A DNA stretch of 64,000 bases. Source: Epithemia pelagica. Lineage: Eukaryota > Bacillariophyta > Bacillariophyceae > Surirellales > Surirellaceae. The DNA lies in the NCBI GenBank assembly GCA_946965045.2, contig OX337241.1, forward strand, positions 1,775,244 to 1,839,243, given 5' to 3'. The notes under the pieces are model-generated. The model saw nothing but the letters and a program-made list of their open reading frames with translations. It made no database searches and had not been told where the DNA came from. The translations under genes and the position numbers were made by a program. Positions 31,264 through 41,065 of this stretch are shown here, one piece after another. Within the stretch, counting starts at the first letter, position 1, and the number at the start of each line of letters is the position of its first letter.

Positions 31264-31647
31264 ATGGACGGACTGTATTTACTGCAACAGATGCGAATGT
31301 TGCTATTAATATTGTTGTTGCCATTGTTGTTCAACGTGGCAATGGAAAGTCACACACCTTGTGACAAAGTTCCAAGGGCAAGCTACAAGTCCATAGTCAG
31401 TTACAAGAGAAGGGTATCTCACATTGAGATGGGAAATGGTGAAGATGAAGATTTAACTTGCACAAAAGTTGACATTATGAAGGAAATGGTTACCACTCCC
31501 CCTTGGCTGTACAGTATCTGTCCAAATCCGCTAAATCCTAGCTACCTAATCGGTCACGATACGATGTGGATCTGGTGTTTGAATGAAGCGGAAGCCGTAT
31601 CGACCGATCTCGTCAATACGACACCAACTTGGTTGGTCTATAGCTAG
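31264..31647 (+). CDS. possible small secreted protein
   Basis: 127 residues from ATG 31264. A hydrophobic stretch near residues 11-25 (MLLLILLLPLLFNVAM) could be a signal peptide, followed by four cysteines. No family is recognised. It lies next to a region of ACCGATTCGGT repeats, and its length alone is weak evidence. Confidence 0.3.
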   Translation: MDGLYLLQQMRMLLLILLLPLLFNVAMESHTPCDKVPRASYKSIVSYKRRVSHIEMGNGEDEDLTCTKVDIMKEMVTTPPWLYSICPNPLNPSYLIGHDTMWIWCLNEAEAVSTDLVNTTPTWLVYS

Positions 31648-32000
31648 CCGAATCGGCGATGGTTTACCTCGCTGACCGATTCGGTTGATAGATAGACAAG
31701 CAAACAGACTTTACAAAGATTACCAAAAAAACAATGAAGGTGTAGTATGGACCGATTCGGTCGAGTTTCCGGACCAAATCGGTCGGGTTTCCAACTCGGA
31801 GGATTTCACTGGTCTCCTCCATTCACCGGGAGGCTCTAGTCCACTCACGGGTCGACCGATTCGGTCACCTTTGGCACTACGACTGCTTCTAGAAGTTCCA
31901 CATGGCTATCGACTTGAGTCTCGAACGGATTCGGTTACCTTGTGATGGGCATACCGATTCATTCTGAAGCACCTCACCGAATTGGTTGGATTACTCATAG
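31648..32000. repeat. cluster of palindromic ACCGATTCGGT motifs
   Basis: The 11-bp palindrome ACCGATTCGGT occurs exactly at 31675-31685, 31751-31761 and 31855-31865. Related forms are CCGAATCGG (31648), CCAAATCGGT (near 31773), ACGGATTCGGT (near 31924), ACCGATTCAT (near 31953) and ACCGAATTGGT (near 31977). The motifs are spread over about 330 bp at irregular spacing, which fits multiple binding sites or a degenerate repeat. The region up to 32333 holds no supported gene. Confidence 0.7.
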
Positions 32001-32333
32001 GTGTCCTTCCCTTGGTGCCATACTGAATCGTGCCATAGTGTTTGTCATCGAACTGGTACAAGAGAAACGGAGCACTGAGGCTCATCACCCGACTTTGCAC
32101 TATTCTCTATCCGGAAGTTATTCTGGAGATCTGGTAACATTTTTTCATAGTTGCCGTTTTCAACTTGATTTACCCCTCGATGATGCGTTTTCTGCATAGA
32201 AAGGATCAAATCGATGCAGTGAGAGCCGAGGGCCGTGATGACTGCGTGGCCGAAGGCGAAGAGAAGCGAATTTTGGGAGCGACAGCTGGGTGGAGTCGTC
32301 AGTGGCGGGGGAATGTTGATCCTCTCCAAGCAA

Positions 32334-34325
32334 TTACGGACACGGTCCATCACGACTCGTTTGCCGGGGAATGCATTGTCGCCCATGTTCGGTGGCCGCC
32401 AAATGGACAATGCCACTCCCTTGATCCAATCGTATCAGCTGATAGTGTTCCAAACGTTGATGGACTTGTCGAATCAAGGTGGTATTCAGGACAGGGTCTT
32501 TGTCGCTTTGTTGTTTTTGTTGTCGTTGTGGTTGCTGCTTCTCGAGAGTTTGTCTCTGCCTTTGCTGCTTCTGTTTCCGTCGTGTTTGTTGTTTCTGTAC
32601 ATCTTTGGCCACGGCAGATCGACGAGAACCACCGACAAAGCCACACAAGTACCAAAAGCTTGGACATTTTGGATACGACTGGTGTACGTAGGGTTCTTTT
32701 TGGCCAGCATCGCAACAGGCATCGTCCATACCTTGGAGTTGTGTCACATGATTCCAGGGTGGAATGGCTGGGACCAGGATGGAAACGGGAGGATCCTGGT
32801 ATCGTCGTCGCATATCTCCTTGTTCAGGTTGTGGTTTTGATGGTTGCTTACCGTTGTTGGTCCATTTCGCGTGGTGATTCTGGTGGTCGTCATTACTGTA
32901 AAAATCGTACTCGTGTGGCAGGGGTTGCAACCTATGAGGAATCAGAATCTTGCCCTCATTCAAAAGTGTTCGAAAGGACTGAAACAATTGGCGATTCGAC
33001 GATTGTTGTTGTTTGGTGCTTTTGTAAAGCAAGGAATCGTATTCGGTATAATACAGATATTCCCATTGCTTGACATCTGCCGAACCACCCAGAAGAATTT
33101 GGCGTTCTTGTAACGTGTCCTGGTCCCCAGGGTGGTCCTTTGGTGGATTGCCATGAGGGAAGAACGCTTGGTGTAGTTTGGACAATGCCAATCGGGGGAC
33201 ATTTCTGGTGGGTCCAGCAGATCCGGAAAGAAGCACAATGTCTGTACCGTGAATGCGATCCTGGTGATTCCTGGAAACCATCGTTTCCGTCTCATTCTGG
33301 ATTCCTACCGCGGGCTGCGTCATTTGGTGATCCTGAACCATTGCTTGCCATGACCAATCGGTACGATTCTTTGGCAAAGGACCATGTGTCAATAACAGAT
33401 TCCGACACAAGGGCCACACAGTCGACGACAAGTGGGCCCAAAACGAGTCATCCGTCACAATGACCAGTCGGCCAATTCCTTGTCGAAGCAAGGAATGCAA
33501 GGTAGCCGAGAAAACTACCACCTCCAACATGATTGCACGATCCACATTGATATTGGAATGAATGGGGGCATAGGCGAGGACTCCCACCGTGTCCTTCATG
33601 GGACTTGTAGAACCAGACTGCAATCTCTCATGTTTGATATCACGATGAGTGTAGTGCCAAAGAATGTCCACGATACGGTCAAAGGTGCGAGGCAGTTTGG
33701 GATTGTCAAATTCCAACACTTTCCACCATTTGGATAAATGTTCCACACTCAAATACAACCAATCCTTGGTCATGCGAATGTCGTCCAGGGAATGGTTCTG
33801 GTTGTTGTTAATCACGGTTTCAAACACGGCCCCTTCTGGATTTTGAATGGCTGTGAGATTGACTTGCTGGAATCGATCGACGGATTGCCACCACGCGGCC
33901 GAATAGGCATTTTTCAATTCGACAAAATCTTGAGAGGAAAGGTACTGGATGGATGGTGGTGCTGGTGGTGGATCCACAGTCACTGTCGTTGTGGTGTGAG
34001 GTCTTGTGTTCTGAGAGCCAGAGGCGGCATGTACGGTCGTGGATTTTCGTGGTGGTGGTGATGTGCGGTTTTGGTTCGTACGACTGCTATGGACCATGGA
34101 GCGTGCGGTTCGACCGGATGAAATTCCATAGTAGTGATGACTGTCCACTCGTCGCCGTGTGGATGCGGCATCGTAGTCCTCTTGCCGAGTCCGAAAAGAC
34201 AAGTTCAGTATTCGTGCATGAAGCACGAGAAGCAACACGAGACATGTGCACAGAAAAACATGAGGAGGACGACGACAGCGGCAACCACCATGGCCCTTTG
34301 GTTTCGGTACCACCATGAATGACAT
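32334..34325 (-). CDS. type II membrane protein, possible glycosyltransferase
   Basis: 663 residues, ATG at 34325. A single hydrophobic segment near residues 22-38 (VFLCTCLVLLLVLHARIL) after a basic N terminus predicts a type II Golgi-type anchor. A Ser/Thr/Pro-rich stem follows. The lumenal domain includes VGVLAYAPIHS, LVIVTDDSFW, YYTEYDSLLY, ILIPHRLQPLPHEYDF and CGFVGGSRR. TEYDS and TDD resemble the metal-binding acidic motifs of GT-A glycosyltransferases, but I do not recognise a named family. The C-terminal region has a Gln/Arg/Lys-rich insertion of about 40 residues (KQQTRRKQKQQRQRQ). Glycosyltransferase function is inference. Confidence 0.65.
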   Translation of the reverse strand: MSFMVVPKPKGHGGCRCRRPPHVFLCTCLVLLLVLHARILNLSFRTRQEDYDAASTRRRVDSHHYYGISSGRTARSMVHSSRTNQNRTSPPPRKSTTVHAASGSQNTRPHTTTTVTVDPPPAPPSIQYLSSQDFVELKNAYSAAWWQSVDRFQQVNLTAIQNPEGAVFETVINNNQNHSLDDIRMTKDWLYLSVEHLSKWWKVLEFDNPKLPRTFDRIVDILWHYTHRDIKHERLQSGSTSPMKDTVGVLAYAPIHSNINVDRAIMLEVVVFSATLHSLLRQGIGRLVIVTDDSFWAHLSSTVWPLCRNLLLTHGPLPKNRTDWSWQAMVQDHQMTQPAVGIQNETETMVSRNHQDRIHGTDIVLLSGSAGPTRNVPRLALSKLHQAFFPHGNPPKDHPGDQDTLQERQILLGGSADVKQWEYLYYTEYDSLLYKSTKQQQSSNRQLFQSFRTLLNEGKILIPHRLQPLPHEYDFYSNDDHQNHHAKWTNNGKQPSKPQPEQGDMRRRYQDPPVSILVPAIPPWNHVTQLQGMDDACCDAGQKEPYVHQSYPKCPSFWYLCGFVGGSRRSAVAKDVQKQQTRRKQKQQRQRQTLEKQQPQRQQKQQSDKDPVLNTTLIRQVHQRLEHYQLIRLDQGSGIVHLAATEHGRQCIPRQTSRDGPCP

Positions 34326-34661
34326 TTTATCAACCGACTGAAACGACTTGGATGAAATGGATGCCAAACTCTGTTTGGTTTCTTGGACTGGAACTTTGTT
34401 TCGACAGGCGAACTCCTTGCTCTTTATCGAAACTCATGCGTTGGTTTGAAAAAAATGAGGACTGTACCTTACACCTTTTGTTGTAGCTCTATAACTATAA
34501 TCGTCCAATACGATACGGAGTTTTGTCAAATACTCCGCTGAGAATTATTTGCATCAAAATCTGAATTTCCGTCTACCAAATCGCTTTTTGGTAGCGTTTG
34601 TGTCTGAAAAATCTTTTTGATTGACAAACCATCAATTCGAACCCACAAAAAGGTTGTCGCC

Positions 34662-35033
34662 ATGAGGAGGAAACCGAACATTGTTGCTTTTGCTTGTCGC
34701 TGTATCCAGTACGTAGTCCTTCTGCATCAAGTCAAGACCGCACAGTCGTTCTCGGGTACCCTTTTGCGGTGGAAGATGCCGAGTCGGGAAGGACCATGGA
34801 TGCCAGCATTCTCATCACGATCGACTGCAACCGCTCGAGCAACGACACCATCGTTTGGACACTCCATTGTACCGGAAGCTCCCAGGAACGACGATTTTCG
34901 GCGTGTACCTGATTCTAGTAGAGAAACATGTACACACCGACGATGGATCTGTCAGAACCTTGGAATCATGGTACCATTGCTCCTGACAATACAAACATCA
35001 TCAACAACAAGTGCTTCGGGTTCGCTTTTTTAA
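34662..35033 (+). CDS. possible small protein with N-terminal hydrophobic segment
   Basis: 123 residues from ATG 34662 in a good start context (CGCCATGAG). The N terminus is basic then hydrophobic (RRKPNIVAFACRCIQYVVLLHQ), which could be a signal or mitochondrial/plastid presequence. The remainder is not recognised. Two other frames across the same bases are also open, so the true frame is uncertain, and an unseen intron could link parts of it. Confidence 0.3.
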   Translation: MRRKPNIVAFACRCIQYVVLLHQVKTAQSFSGTLLRWKMPSREGPWMPAFSSRSTATARATTPSFGHSIVPEAPRNDDFRRVPDSSRETCTHRRWICQNLGIMVPLLLTIQTSSTTSASGSLF

Positions 35034-35084
35034 AGACGACGTTCGCAACAACTACAGACAAAAATTAAAGAAAACCAAGTGAAC

Positions 35085-35633
35085 ATGAATATCCACACAA
35101 GTCCTACAAATCGTGTCTTGCCTAATGAGAGCTCTCAGATATTACAGACAACCATTACAGAGACGCCCCATTCGCCGTTCCAATTCTCGTCCACGGCCTC
35201 ACCACTCACAACAACAGCCACACAGCACCAGCAACAACTCGACGAAATTCAGCTGGCCCTCCAGGGTGGCAAGGATACCATGATTGTCGATGTACGAAGT
35301 ATGCAAGAAATCGTGGCAGACAAGTCATGGAACTTGGGTGGATGGGCAAGACGGTGTCAATGGGCTCATGCACCTGGTATAAGCCACGACAATCCCTTGT
35401 TGCAAGTGGCAGCTCATGCTCTCCTACCCCATTCCTCCACACCCGTTCTCATTTACAGTGGATCATGCTCTGCCACAAAAAAGAAGAAGAAGAAGAATGG
35501 TACTCGAACCGCCGCCGACCGAGCCCGACAAGTGTTGAATGAACAAGGCTACCACAATGTTTGGACGGTAGATCATGTCTCACACTTGTTGTGGTGGCAT
35601 CCAGCTCCCACTGCCACCATTGTCTCCAAGTAG
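35085..35633 (+). CDS. rhodanese-like domain protein
   Basis: 182 residues from ATG 35085. After a Ser/Thr-rich leader of about 45 residues there is a rhodanese-type core: DTMIVDVRSMQEI, then TPVLIYSGSCSAT where the Cys would be the active-site residue, then ADRARQVLNEQGYHNVWTVDHV. The usual CxxGxRS loop is replaced by a loop with a KKKKKK insertion, so catalysis of sulfur transfer is uncertain. It could be a non-catalytic rhodanese-like binding domain. It is convergent with the C2/TM gene, whose stop lies less than 100 bp away. Confidence 0.6.
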   Translation: MNIHTSPTNRVLPNESSQILQTTITETPHSPFQFSSTASPLTTTATQHQQQLDEIQLALQGGKDTMIVDVRSMQEIVADKSWNLGGWARRCQWAHAPGISHDNPLLQVAAHALLPHSSTPVLIYSGSCSATKKKKKKNGTRTAADRARQVLNEQGYHNVWTVDHVSHLLWWHPAPTATIVSK

Positions 35634-35725
35634 GAGGCACGTAGCATATGGTTTCACACACCAGTACTTGTTTCATGTTATAGGTACAGCATTATGGAGA
35701 GAGTAACCGTTGGTAGCATTGGATG

Positions 35726-38700
35726 TTACAACGACGAATCTTGTCGATACAGGACCACGTGTACCATTTTGTCCGCCGCCTCTGTGGATCTCAAGGCATT
35801 TGTCGCAGTTGGTTCCGTTTCTCTGTACTCGGGAGCATGATCTATTAGAGTGTTGTTCCTGTCCAGTTCCACAGAGAGGGTCTCTTCCGTACCATTTGTG
35901 TCGTCGGGCAAGGATGAAGAGGACATCGAATGAAGCACGACTTCAATCCCTTGTGCCTCGTCTTGTCCACTCGACTCGTTCGCCATGGCATCGCGGATAT
36001 GTTGGTCATTCATGGAATACAAGTCTTGTGCCAACGTAGTTTGCAAGTTTGTCACTTGACGTCTCGACGACAAGTCGGGTTGATCTACCAAGACTCGATG
36101 CGTGGATCCTATCGAGAAACTGGAGGCTGTTGATATCCGATTGGGGATTGGTATAATATGTGCAGTATCTTGCTTTCCCAAACCCGAGACGTCGTGCCCT
36201 CGTGTTTGACGACGGTCTTGTCGATCCACGTTTGAGTTCGAGCCCTGCTCAACAGACGCAGCGCTTGATCGCACAGCAGCATACAGCTCTGGAGCAGATC
36301 TCACTCGTGGCAAATCGACGCCTCGTCTTGTATCCAACAGTCGTTCCCTACAGCCGCCATCCAAAAGGTTCGGTTCGACCAGATTTGTCCGTTCGGTCGG
36401 AGTAAGACTGGAACTTGTTCGCGTACTACTGTCATCTGCAACAAGGGATGGGTCTACAATGTCATGTTCCTCAGCAACTTGGTCCTCCACTAACGTACCG
36501 GCCGTCATTAGTTTTCCTTGATAAAGAGTGGACGGGTCGTAATGAATCATTTCATAGCCGTAACGGAGAGATTTGCGACGACCACCACTACTTCCACCCT
36601 CCTCATAAGAGGAAAAGCGTCGCTCAAAAGATAGCACTGCCACTTGGGCATTTTCGTCAACTTCCAACGATGCCGAAGAATTCACTGAAACAGGAGTTTC
36701 GGCCAAAAGAGGAACCGGTTGATTCTGTTCGCTTGCTCCACTGTGGTCTTGGTTGTCATGGTTTGTCATCGAGCAGCCTGAAGGAAGCATTTCGTATCCA
36801 ACCTCTGCGGGTACAGAAGATCGAAGCGTTTCTAATCGTGCCAAATTCATGCACTGACTTTTGCGAGAATGACTCCCCTTGCCGTCCCTAGTCTTGATGA
36901 TGCGGTCCATGCATTCTTTTGTCTCCATCGCCCTGGCTTTTAAGATTGGGCGCTCTTTTTCAAATGCAATCGCACCTTGTTCGAACCGGGGAACCATGAC
37001 ACCAAACAATTGTTGACCGGGGACTGAAAAGTTGTCAACGGTAGAGGAGTCATTCTCGATGAAAGGCGAAGGACTGTCTCCAGAAGAAAATGAAACGGGC
37101 AATGGTCGGTCAAAGTGGCGACTCAAATTAAAATTGGGGACACGTGTACTGTAGTTTCCAAATAGCATGGACTTAACTTCCTCGTGTTTGGCGGTTTGTT
37201 GTGCTTTTAGCAATTCTCGTTTACTGAGTTGATTGAAGCGATCAAACGTATTCTGCAAGAAGAGTCGTCGCCTTTTCACTTGACCCGAGGAATCATTCTT
37301 GCCATTGCTTTGTGAATTAGGCAGATGAGGTTGCTGTGTTTTGTAGGCATCGACAATCATCATATGAGGACCCAGGAGTCCCCAAACAAGAGCGCGCCCC
37401 ACCCAGGTAAGAATCCAACCCCAGGGCAAGAACAGGGCAACAAAGCCTGAAAACAAAAAACAAACAGTGACCCAAAAGGATATCACACTTTCTTCCCATG
37501 TTACAATGATTTTGGCCAGGCGCATGTGTCTAAGATAGACGGCGATTCCCCCTTGCCAGACTCCCAGTCGGGCCAACCATTCCACAGGAATCAGCCGTTC
37601 TGCCAAATGATGGTGGTTAGTACTCGGAAGGGTTCCCGAATGAGCCTTGTGCGTATTATCGGGATCTGAGGAGTTTCGTCCAATGCCATGCTTCAACTGT
37701 TGCAAAATGCGCACTCGCTCCAGGGCTTCTTCCGTATCTTGTTGATGTCGCTCCACGAGTTCTTGCCACTCGCGCTCCAAGGCTACGGTTTCACTGTGCC
37801 CTTCCCACGGTAAAATAGGTCGCTGCTGATCTCGCCATGACGATGATCGCACTGGGTCTTGATTGCCGCATAGCAAAATATACAAGTTTTGCCAGAAAGA
37901 GGGACAGCGATGCCACGGTGACGGATGGGATTGTCGCTGTGCTCCAGTGACCAACAATATCCATCCAATGGACAAGAGGAAAAGGGCAGGAAACAATTGA
38001 GGACGTTCCACCAGCGTCGACGCCATTCCAAAAAATATGAGAGAATACAGTGGGACGTGGACACCTCCCCCGACGTGTACTTGGCCTCTCCAAAACACCA
38101 ATGACCTCCAGGCCTGGCCTATGGAAAGCGTGGCGTGAAGTTTGTATTCTCGCAATTCGTTCAAGTACGATCGAATCACAGTCAAATCAAATTGCTGCTG
38201 CTCATCTTGTTCATCTCCGTATTGTCCAAAACAGGTATAACACAAGACTTGCAAACTGGCGTCTTTGTGCACATTGACATGAAAGGTGGGTCGCGGTTGA
38301 AGAAGGATGGCCCAGAGGGCAGCCTGCTCATTAGGAATTTCAACGCGGATCCGGATGGTCACGGTCCCATAGACGGTTTTGCGTTCCGTAACGTTGGAAC
38401 TGGGGTGCCAATGATACTGTAAGGTATGATCGACGTTGCGTTGCAAGTTGCACAAATTGACCGCGACTCGTCCAATGGCATCGTGCGGTTGATGCGGTTG
38501 TTGTGTTCCGCCCGCAGCTTGGAGTGTAGATAGAGGACTCGTGGAATCCCAGTCAAAACATCCCAAATACAACATACTTGCCGGATGCAAAATACCAAAA
38601 CAAAACGCTCGTTTCGTCCAAGGAAGCCAATGAGGACTAAGTTCATTGTCAATCACATCGGTTTGGACCATGGCATCTTCCAACACGGCCGTGACAAAGG

Positions 38701-40081
38701 CATCCGTGACATCACCACCCACGGATTGTCCAGCCACGACGGCATCCAAATTGGGCAAGTCATGACAAGACAAGATTTCCAAGTATACCTTGCCCAAACT
38801 GGTTCGATCACGTCCAACAGTAGTGGACGAGGTGACACCTCCTGATCCAGCCTTAATCCAATGGTGAGATGGTTTTTGTGTTTCTTCTTGGATTTGCTCC
38901 TTGGACAAAAATGTCGTGGTGGAAATATGTTTGGGGTCGGGATACGGTTTGACACGGTGTTTGATTTGCCCCGTGACTTCGTCTCGTACCGAGTTGGATT
39001 GAAAGGCCGACGACAAGGCATGAATCAAGGCCACCGGAGAGGATGAGGATCCTGCACCAGAGAATCCTGTCGCAAGTTCTGTTTCATCTACCTCTGTCAC
39101 CAAAAGACTGGGCCGCGTGGCTCGTTTGGATTGTTTGGTATGCAAGAGTGGTGGGGATGGAGCGTGTTCTTGTCTAGGATGATTGAGTAAGGTCCACAAT
39201 GTGGTTGGATCCATCTCACGTCTGGGAGTGGAATGGAACAGTTCGTCGAGACGATTCACCACGACTTGATCCGACTTGCCGGCATGACGAAAACGCAATG
39301 TTACAGAGCCGCGAATTTTATCAGAAGCATGTCGACTCCGCAACAAGGATTGTAATGATGATGCCTGGTATCGCCTGTGAACACTATTCTTGTTTTCGTT
39401 CTGTTCATCATCCTCACCATCAAGGTTTTTGTCCTCATCTGGATTGTTCCATTCATCAACCAAATCCACGGTGATGCGTTCTTCGTTGCATTTTTTCAAG
39501 ACTGTGGATACAGGCACTCGCGCCTTTCCCAAAAATACATGGCCGTGTGGATGATTTGGTTCCTCTTTCTGTTTCTGTTGTTGTTTATTTTTGTCGTAAC
39601 TCGAATGATGGGAAGATTTGGTCGTCCACACGGTAAGTTTCAGAAACGGTTTGCGTTGCAATTCTTCCAAGGTTGCGGAAAGGACAAAGAGAGAATGAGT
39701 GGAACAAGGTGTCCACAAGGGATTTCGTCCTCGATTCGTACAGGGTTCTGTTTGATGAATGACCTTGGATCCCCAAGAAACGGTGCAAAAGGGTTCCATG
39801 GCATTATGAGGATCTACGGCGTCTGCACTATCCTTCGGGCTATCACCACTGTTGTTGTCCGGTCCATCATTCTGGTTGGAATGAATCGAGGCTGAGGTTT
39901 CTTTTGGAGGGTGTAACCAGAGTCCATTGGCACCCACAATTTCTCCCAAGAGAGTGACTTGTTCCTTCAAAAATTCCTCTTGTTCCAGAAAATTAGGTTG
40001 TGGCTTGGTACAGAGCGATTGGATGTTTGTCATAGCGAGAGTGCGTTTTCGCTTCGAGAACTGTGGGCCTGTGGAATCCAT
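35726..40081 (-). CDS. large C2-domain and transmembrane protein (MCTP/PRT_C-like)
   Basis: 1451 residues, ATG at 40081, single exon. An N-terminal divergent C2-like region includes PFCTVSWGSKVIHQTEPC, a form of the calcium-binding beta sandwich. A second clear C2 domain begins GKVYLEILSCHDLPNLDA and includes DAFVTAVLEDAMVQTDV. Hydrophobic segments follow: SLIFFGMASTLV and LFPALFLLSIGWILLVTG, then, after a coiled stretch, FWVTVCFLFSGFVALFLPWGWIL and VGRALVWGLL. This layout, C2 domains followed by a paired-helix membrane region, resembles multiple-C2 transmembrane proteins that act at membrane contacts. The last 450 residues are a Ser-rich, probably cytosolic tail. The calcium ligands are incomplete to the eye, so calcium dependence is not assured. 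Confidence 0.75.
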   Translation of the reverse strand: MDSTGPQFSKRKRTLAMTNIQSLCTKPQPNFLEQEEFLKEQVTLLGEIVGANGLWLHPPKETSASIHSNQNDGPDNNSGDSPKDSADAVDPHNAMEPFCTVSWGSKVIHQTEPCTNRGRNPLWTPCSTHSLFVLSATLEELQRKPFLKLTVWTTKSSHHSSYDKNKQQQKQKEEPNHPHGHVFLGKARVPVSTVLKKCNEERITVDLVDEWNNPDEDKNLDGEDDEQNENKNSVHRRYQASSLQSLLRSRHASDKIRGSVTLRFRHAGKSDQVVVNRLDELFHSTPRREMDPTTLWTLLNHPRQEHAPSPPLLHTKQSKRATRPSLLVTEVDETELATGFSGAGSSSSPVALIHALSSAFQSNSVRDEVTGQIKHRVKPYPDPKHISTTTFLSKEQIQEETQKPSHHWIKAGSGGVTSSTTVGRDRTSLGKVYLEILSCHDLPNLDAVVAGQSVGGDVTDAFVTAVLEDAMVQTDVIDNELSPHWLPWTKRAFCFGILHPASMLYLGCFDWDSTSPLSTLQAAGGTQQPHQPHDAIGRVAVNLCNLQRNVDHTLQYHWHPSSNVTERKTVYGTVTIRIRVEIPNEQAALWAILLQPRPTFHVNVHKDASLQVLCYTCFGQYGDEQDEQQQFDLTVIRSYLNELREYKLHATLSIGQAWRSLVFWRGQVHVGGGVHVPLYSLIFFGMASTLVERPQLFPALFLLSIGWILLVTGAQRQSHPSPWHRCPSFWQNLYILLCGNQDPVRSSSWRDQQRPILPWEGHSETVALEREWQELVERHQQDTEEALERVRILQQLKHGIGRNSSDPDNTHKAHSGTLPSTNHHHLAERLIPVEWLARLGVWQGGIAVYLRHMRLAKIIVTWEESVISFWVTVCFLFSGFVALFLPWGWILTWVGRALVWGLLGPHMMIVDAYKTQQPHLPNSQSNGKNDSSGQVKRRRLFLQNTFDRFNQLSKRELLKAQQTAKHEEVKSMLFGNYSTRVPNFNLSRHFDRPLPVSFSSGDSPSPFIENDSSTVDNFSVPGQQLFGVMVPRFEQGAIAFEKERPILKARAMETKECMDRIIKTRDGKGSHSRKSQCMNLARLETLRSSVPAEVGYEMLPSGCSMTNHDNQDHSGASEQNQPVPLLAETPVSVNSSASLEVDENAQVAVLSFERRFSSYEEGGSSGGRRKSLRYGYEMIHYDPSTLYQGKLMTAGTLVEDQVAEEHDIVDPSLVADDSSTRTSSSLTPTERTNLVEPNLLDGGCRERLLDTRRGVDLPRVRSAPELYAAVRSSAASVEQGSNSNVDRQDRRQTRGHDVSGLGKQDTAHIIPIPNRISTASSFSIGSTHRVLVDQPDLSSRRQVTNLQTTLAQDLYSMNDQHIRDAMANESSGQDEAQGIEVVLHSMSSSSLPDDTNGTEETLSVELDRNNTLIDHAPEYRETEPTATNALRSTEAADKMVHVVLYRQDSSL

Positions 40082-41065
40082 TTCAGTGGCTTGGATAGCG
40101 TGACCGTACTGTTCACCTTTACCTGGGTAAGTGGGAAGAGAGAAGCGTTTGCAGTCCACTGGCTGCGGAATCACTTCATTCCTTTCTCTTATCAGACAGT
40201 CAACGAAGCTCGAATGTGTGAGGACTATTAGTTGCCGCGAATAGGGACAGGTCGTCTTCCGTCGGTCGTGTTACCAGAATAGGCATCGCATTTGCAAGCA
40301 CCAACGGATCGATTGCTGTTGTGGTGGCTGCTTTTCCCTCCATCATCTACAATAGAGCGTGTATGGTGTACTCGTGTGAGTGTGTCAGCTAAAGCGAAGG
40401 TGCGCGCGCAACGACGGACATTCTTGTCCACGACCACGACTTTATACTCTTATGGTTGTCTCGTACTCGTACAGGAGTACAGCTACACTACGAAAAATAC
40501 TTAATTATTAAATATTGGTGAGCATGCGACCCAGCCACCTGCCACGCGAGGGGAGAATCTCGAAAAGTAATAATAGACAATTCTCATTATTTGGTGTCCA
40601 AAGTCCAAGATCCCAGAAGCGTCCCCAATTTCATACTTGGTGCCTGAGAGCTCTCGCCCTGGCTACTAGTCTGGATTAGCACCACTTTGTCAATCAAACA
40701 CCTCCTACCACCAACGGCGTAACCAAGTAGTTGTTCACCTCCACATCAAAATCAGTCTAAAGACTAAAAGAAAACATTCTTTACTCTTTCTACTTCCCTA
40801 CTCCGGCATGGTTGGTAATCCGGATCCCGCCATCCAGTATCCAGTTCCGTCACTCCGAGTCGGAGTGAACCCCAATTCTCAACATACGTTCTGTGTGCTC
40901 TAGCTAAGACTATGGCGATATGTGTGGCTAAACTACGCTAAGCTACCTACTTCTTATTATGAGCGATACAAAGGCGATCGAATCTTCATCTGCCTCTTCC
41001 GACATTTGGCAACGCAAGGAGCAAGGACCATGGTGTTCATGGCATGATCCACGTCCTCCTCTTCG
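40082..41065. other. divergent intergenic region
   Basis: About 980 bp between the C2/TM gene (minus) and the P4H-like gene (plus). It contains a 19-bp near-perfect palindrome TCACTCCGAGTCGGAGTGA at 40850-40868, some 200 bp upstream of the P4H start. Frames near 40292-40504 and 40959-41147 are not supported. Confidence 0.4.

Noticed and set aside
32165-33113. Long plus-strand frames opposite the type II membrane protein
   Set aside because: They mirror Gln/Arg-rich codons of the minus-strand gene and have no coherent domains.
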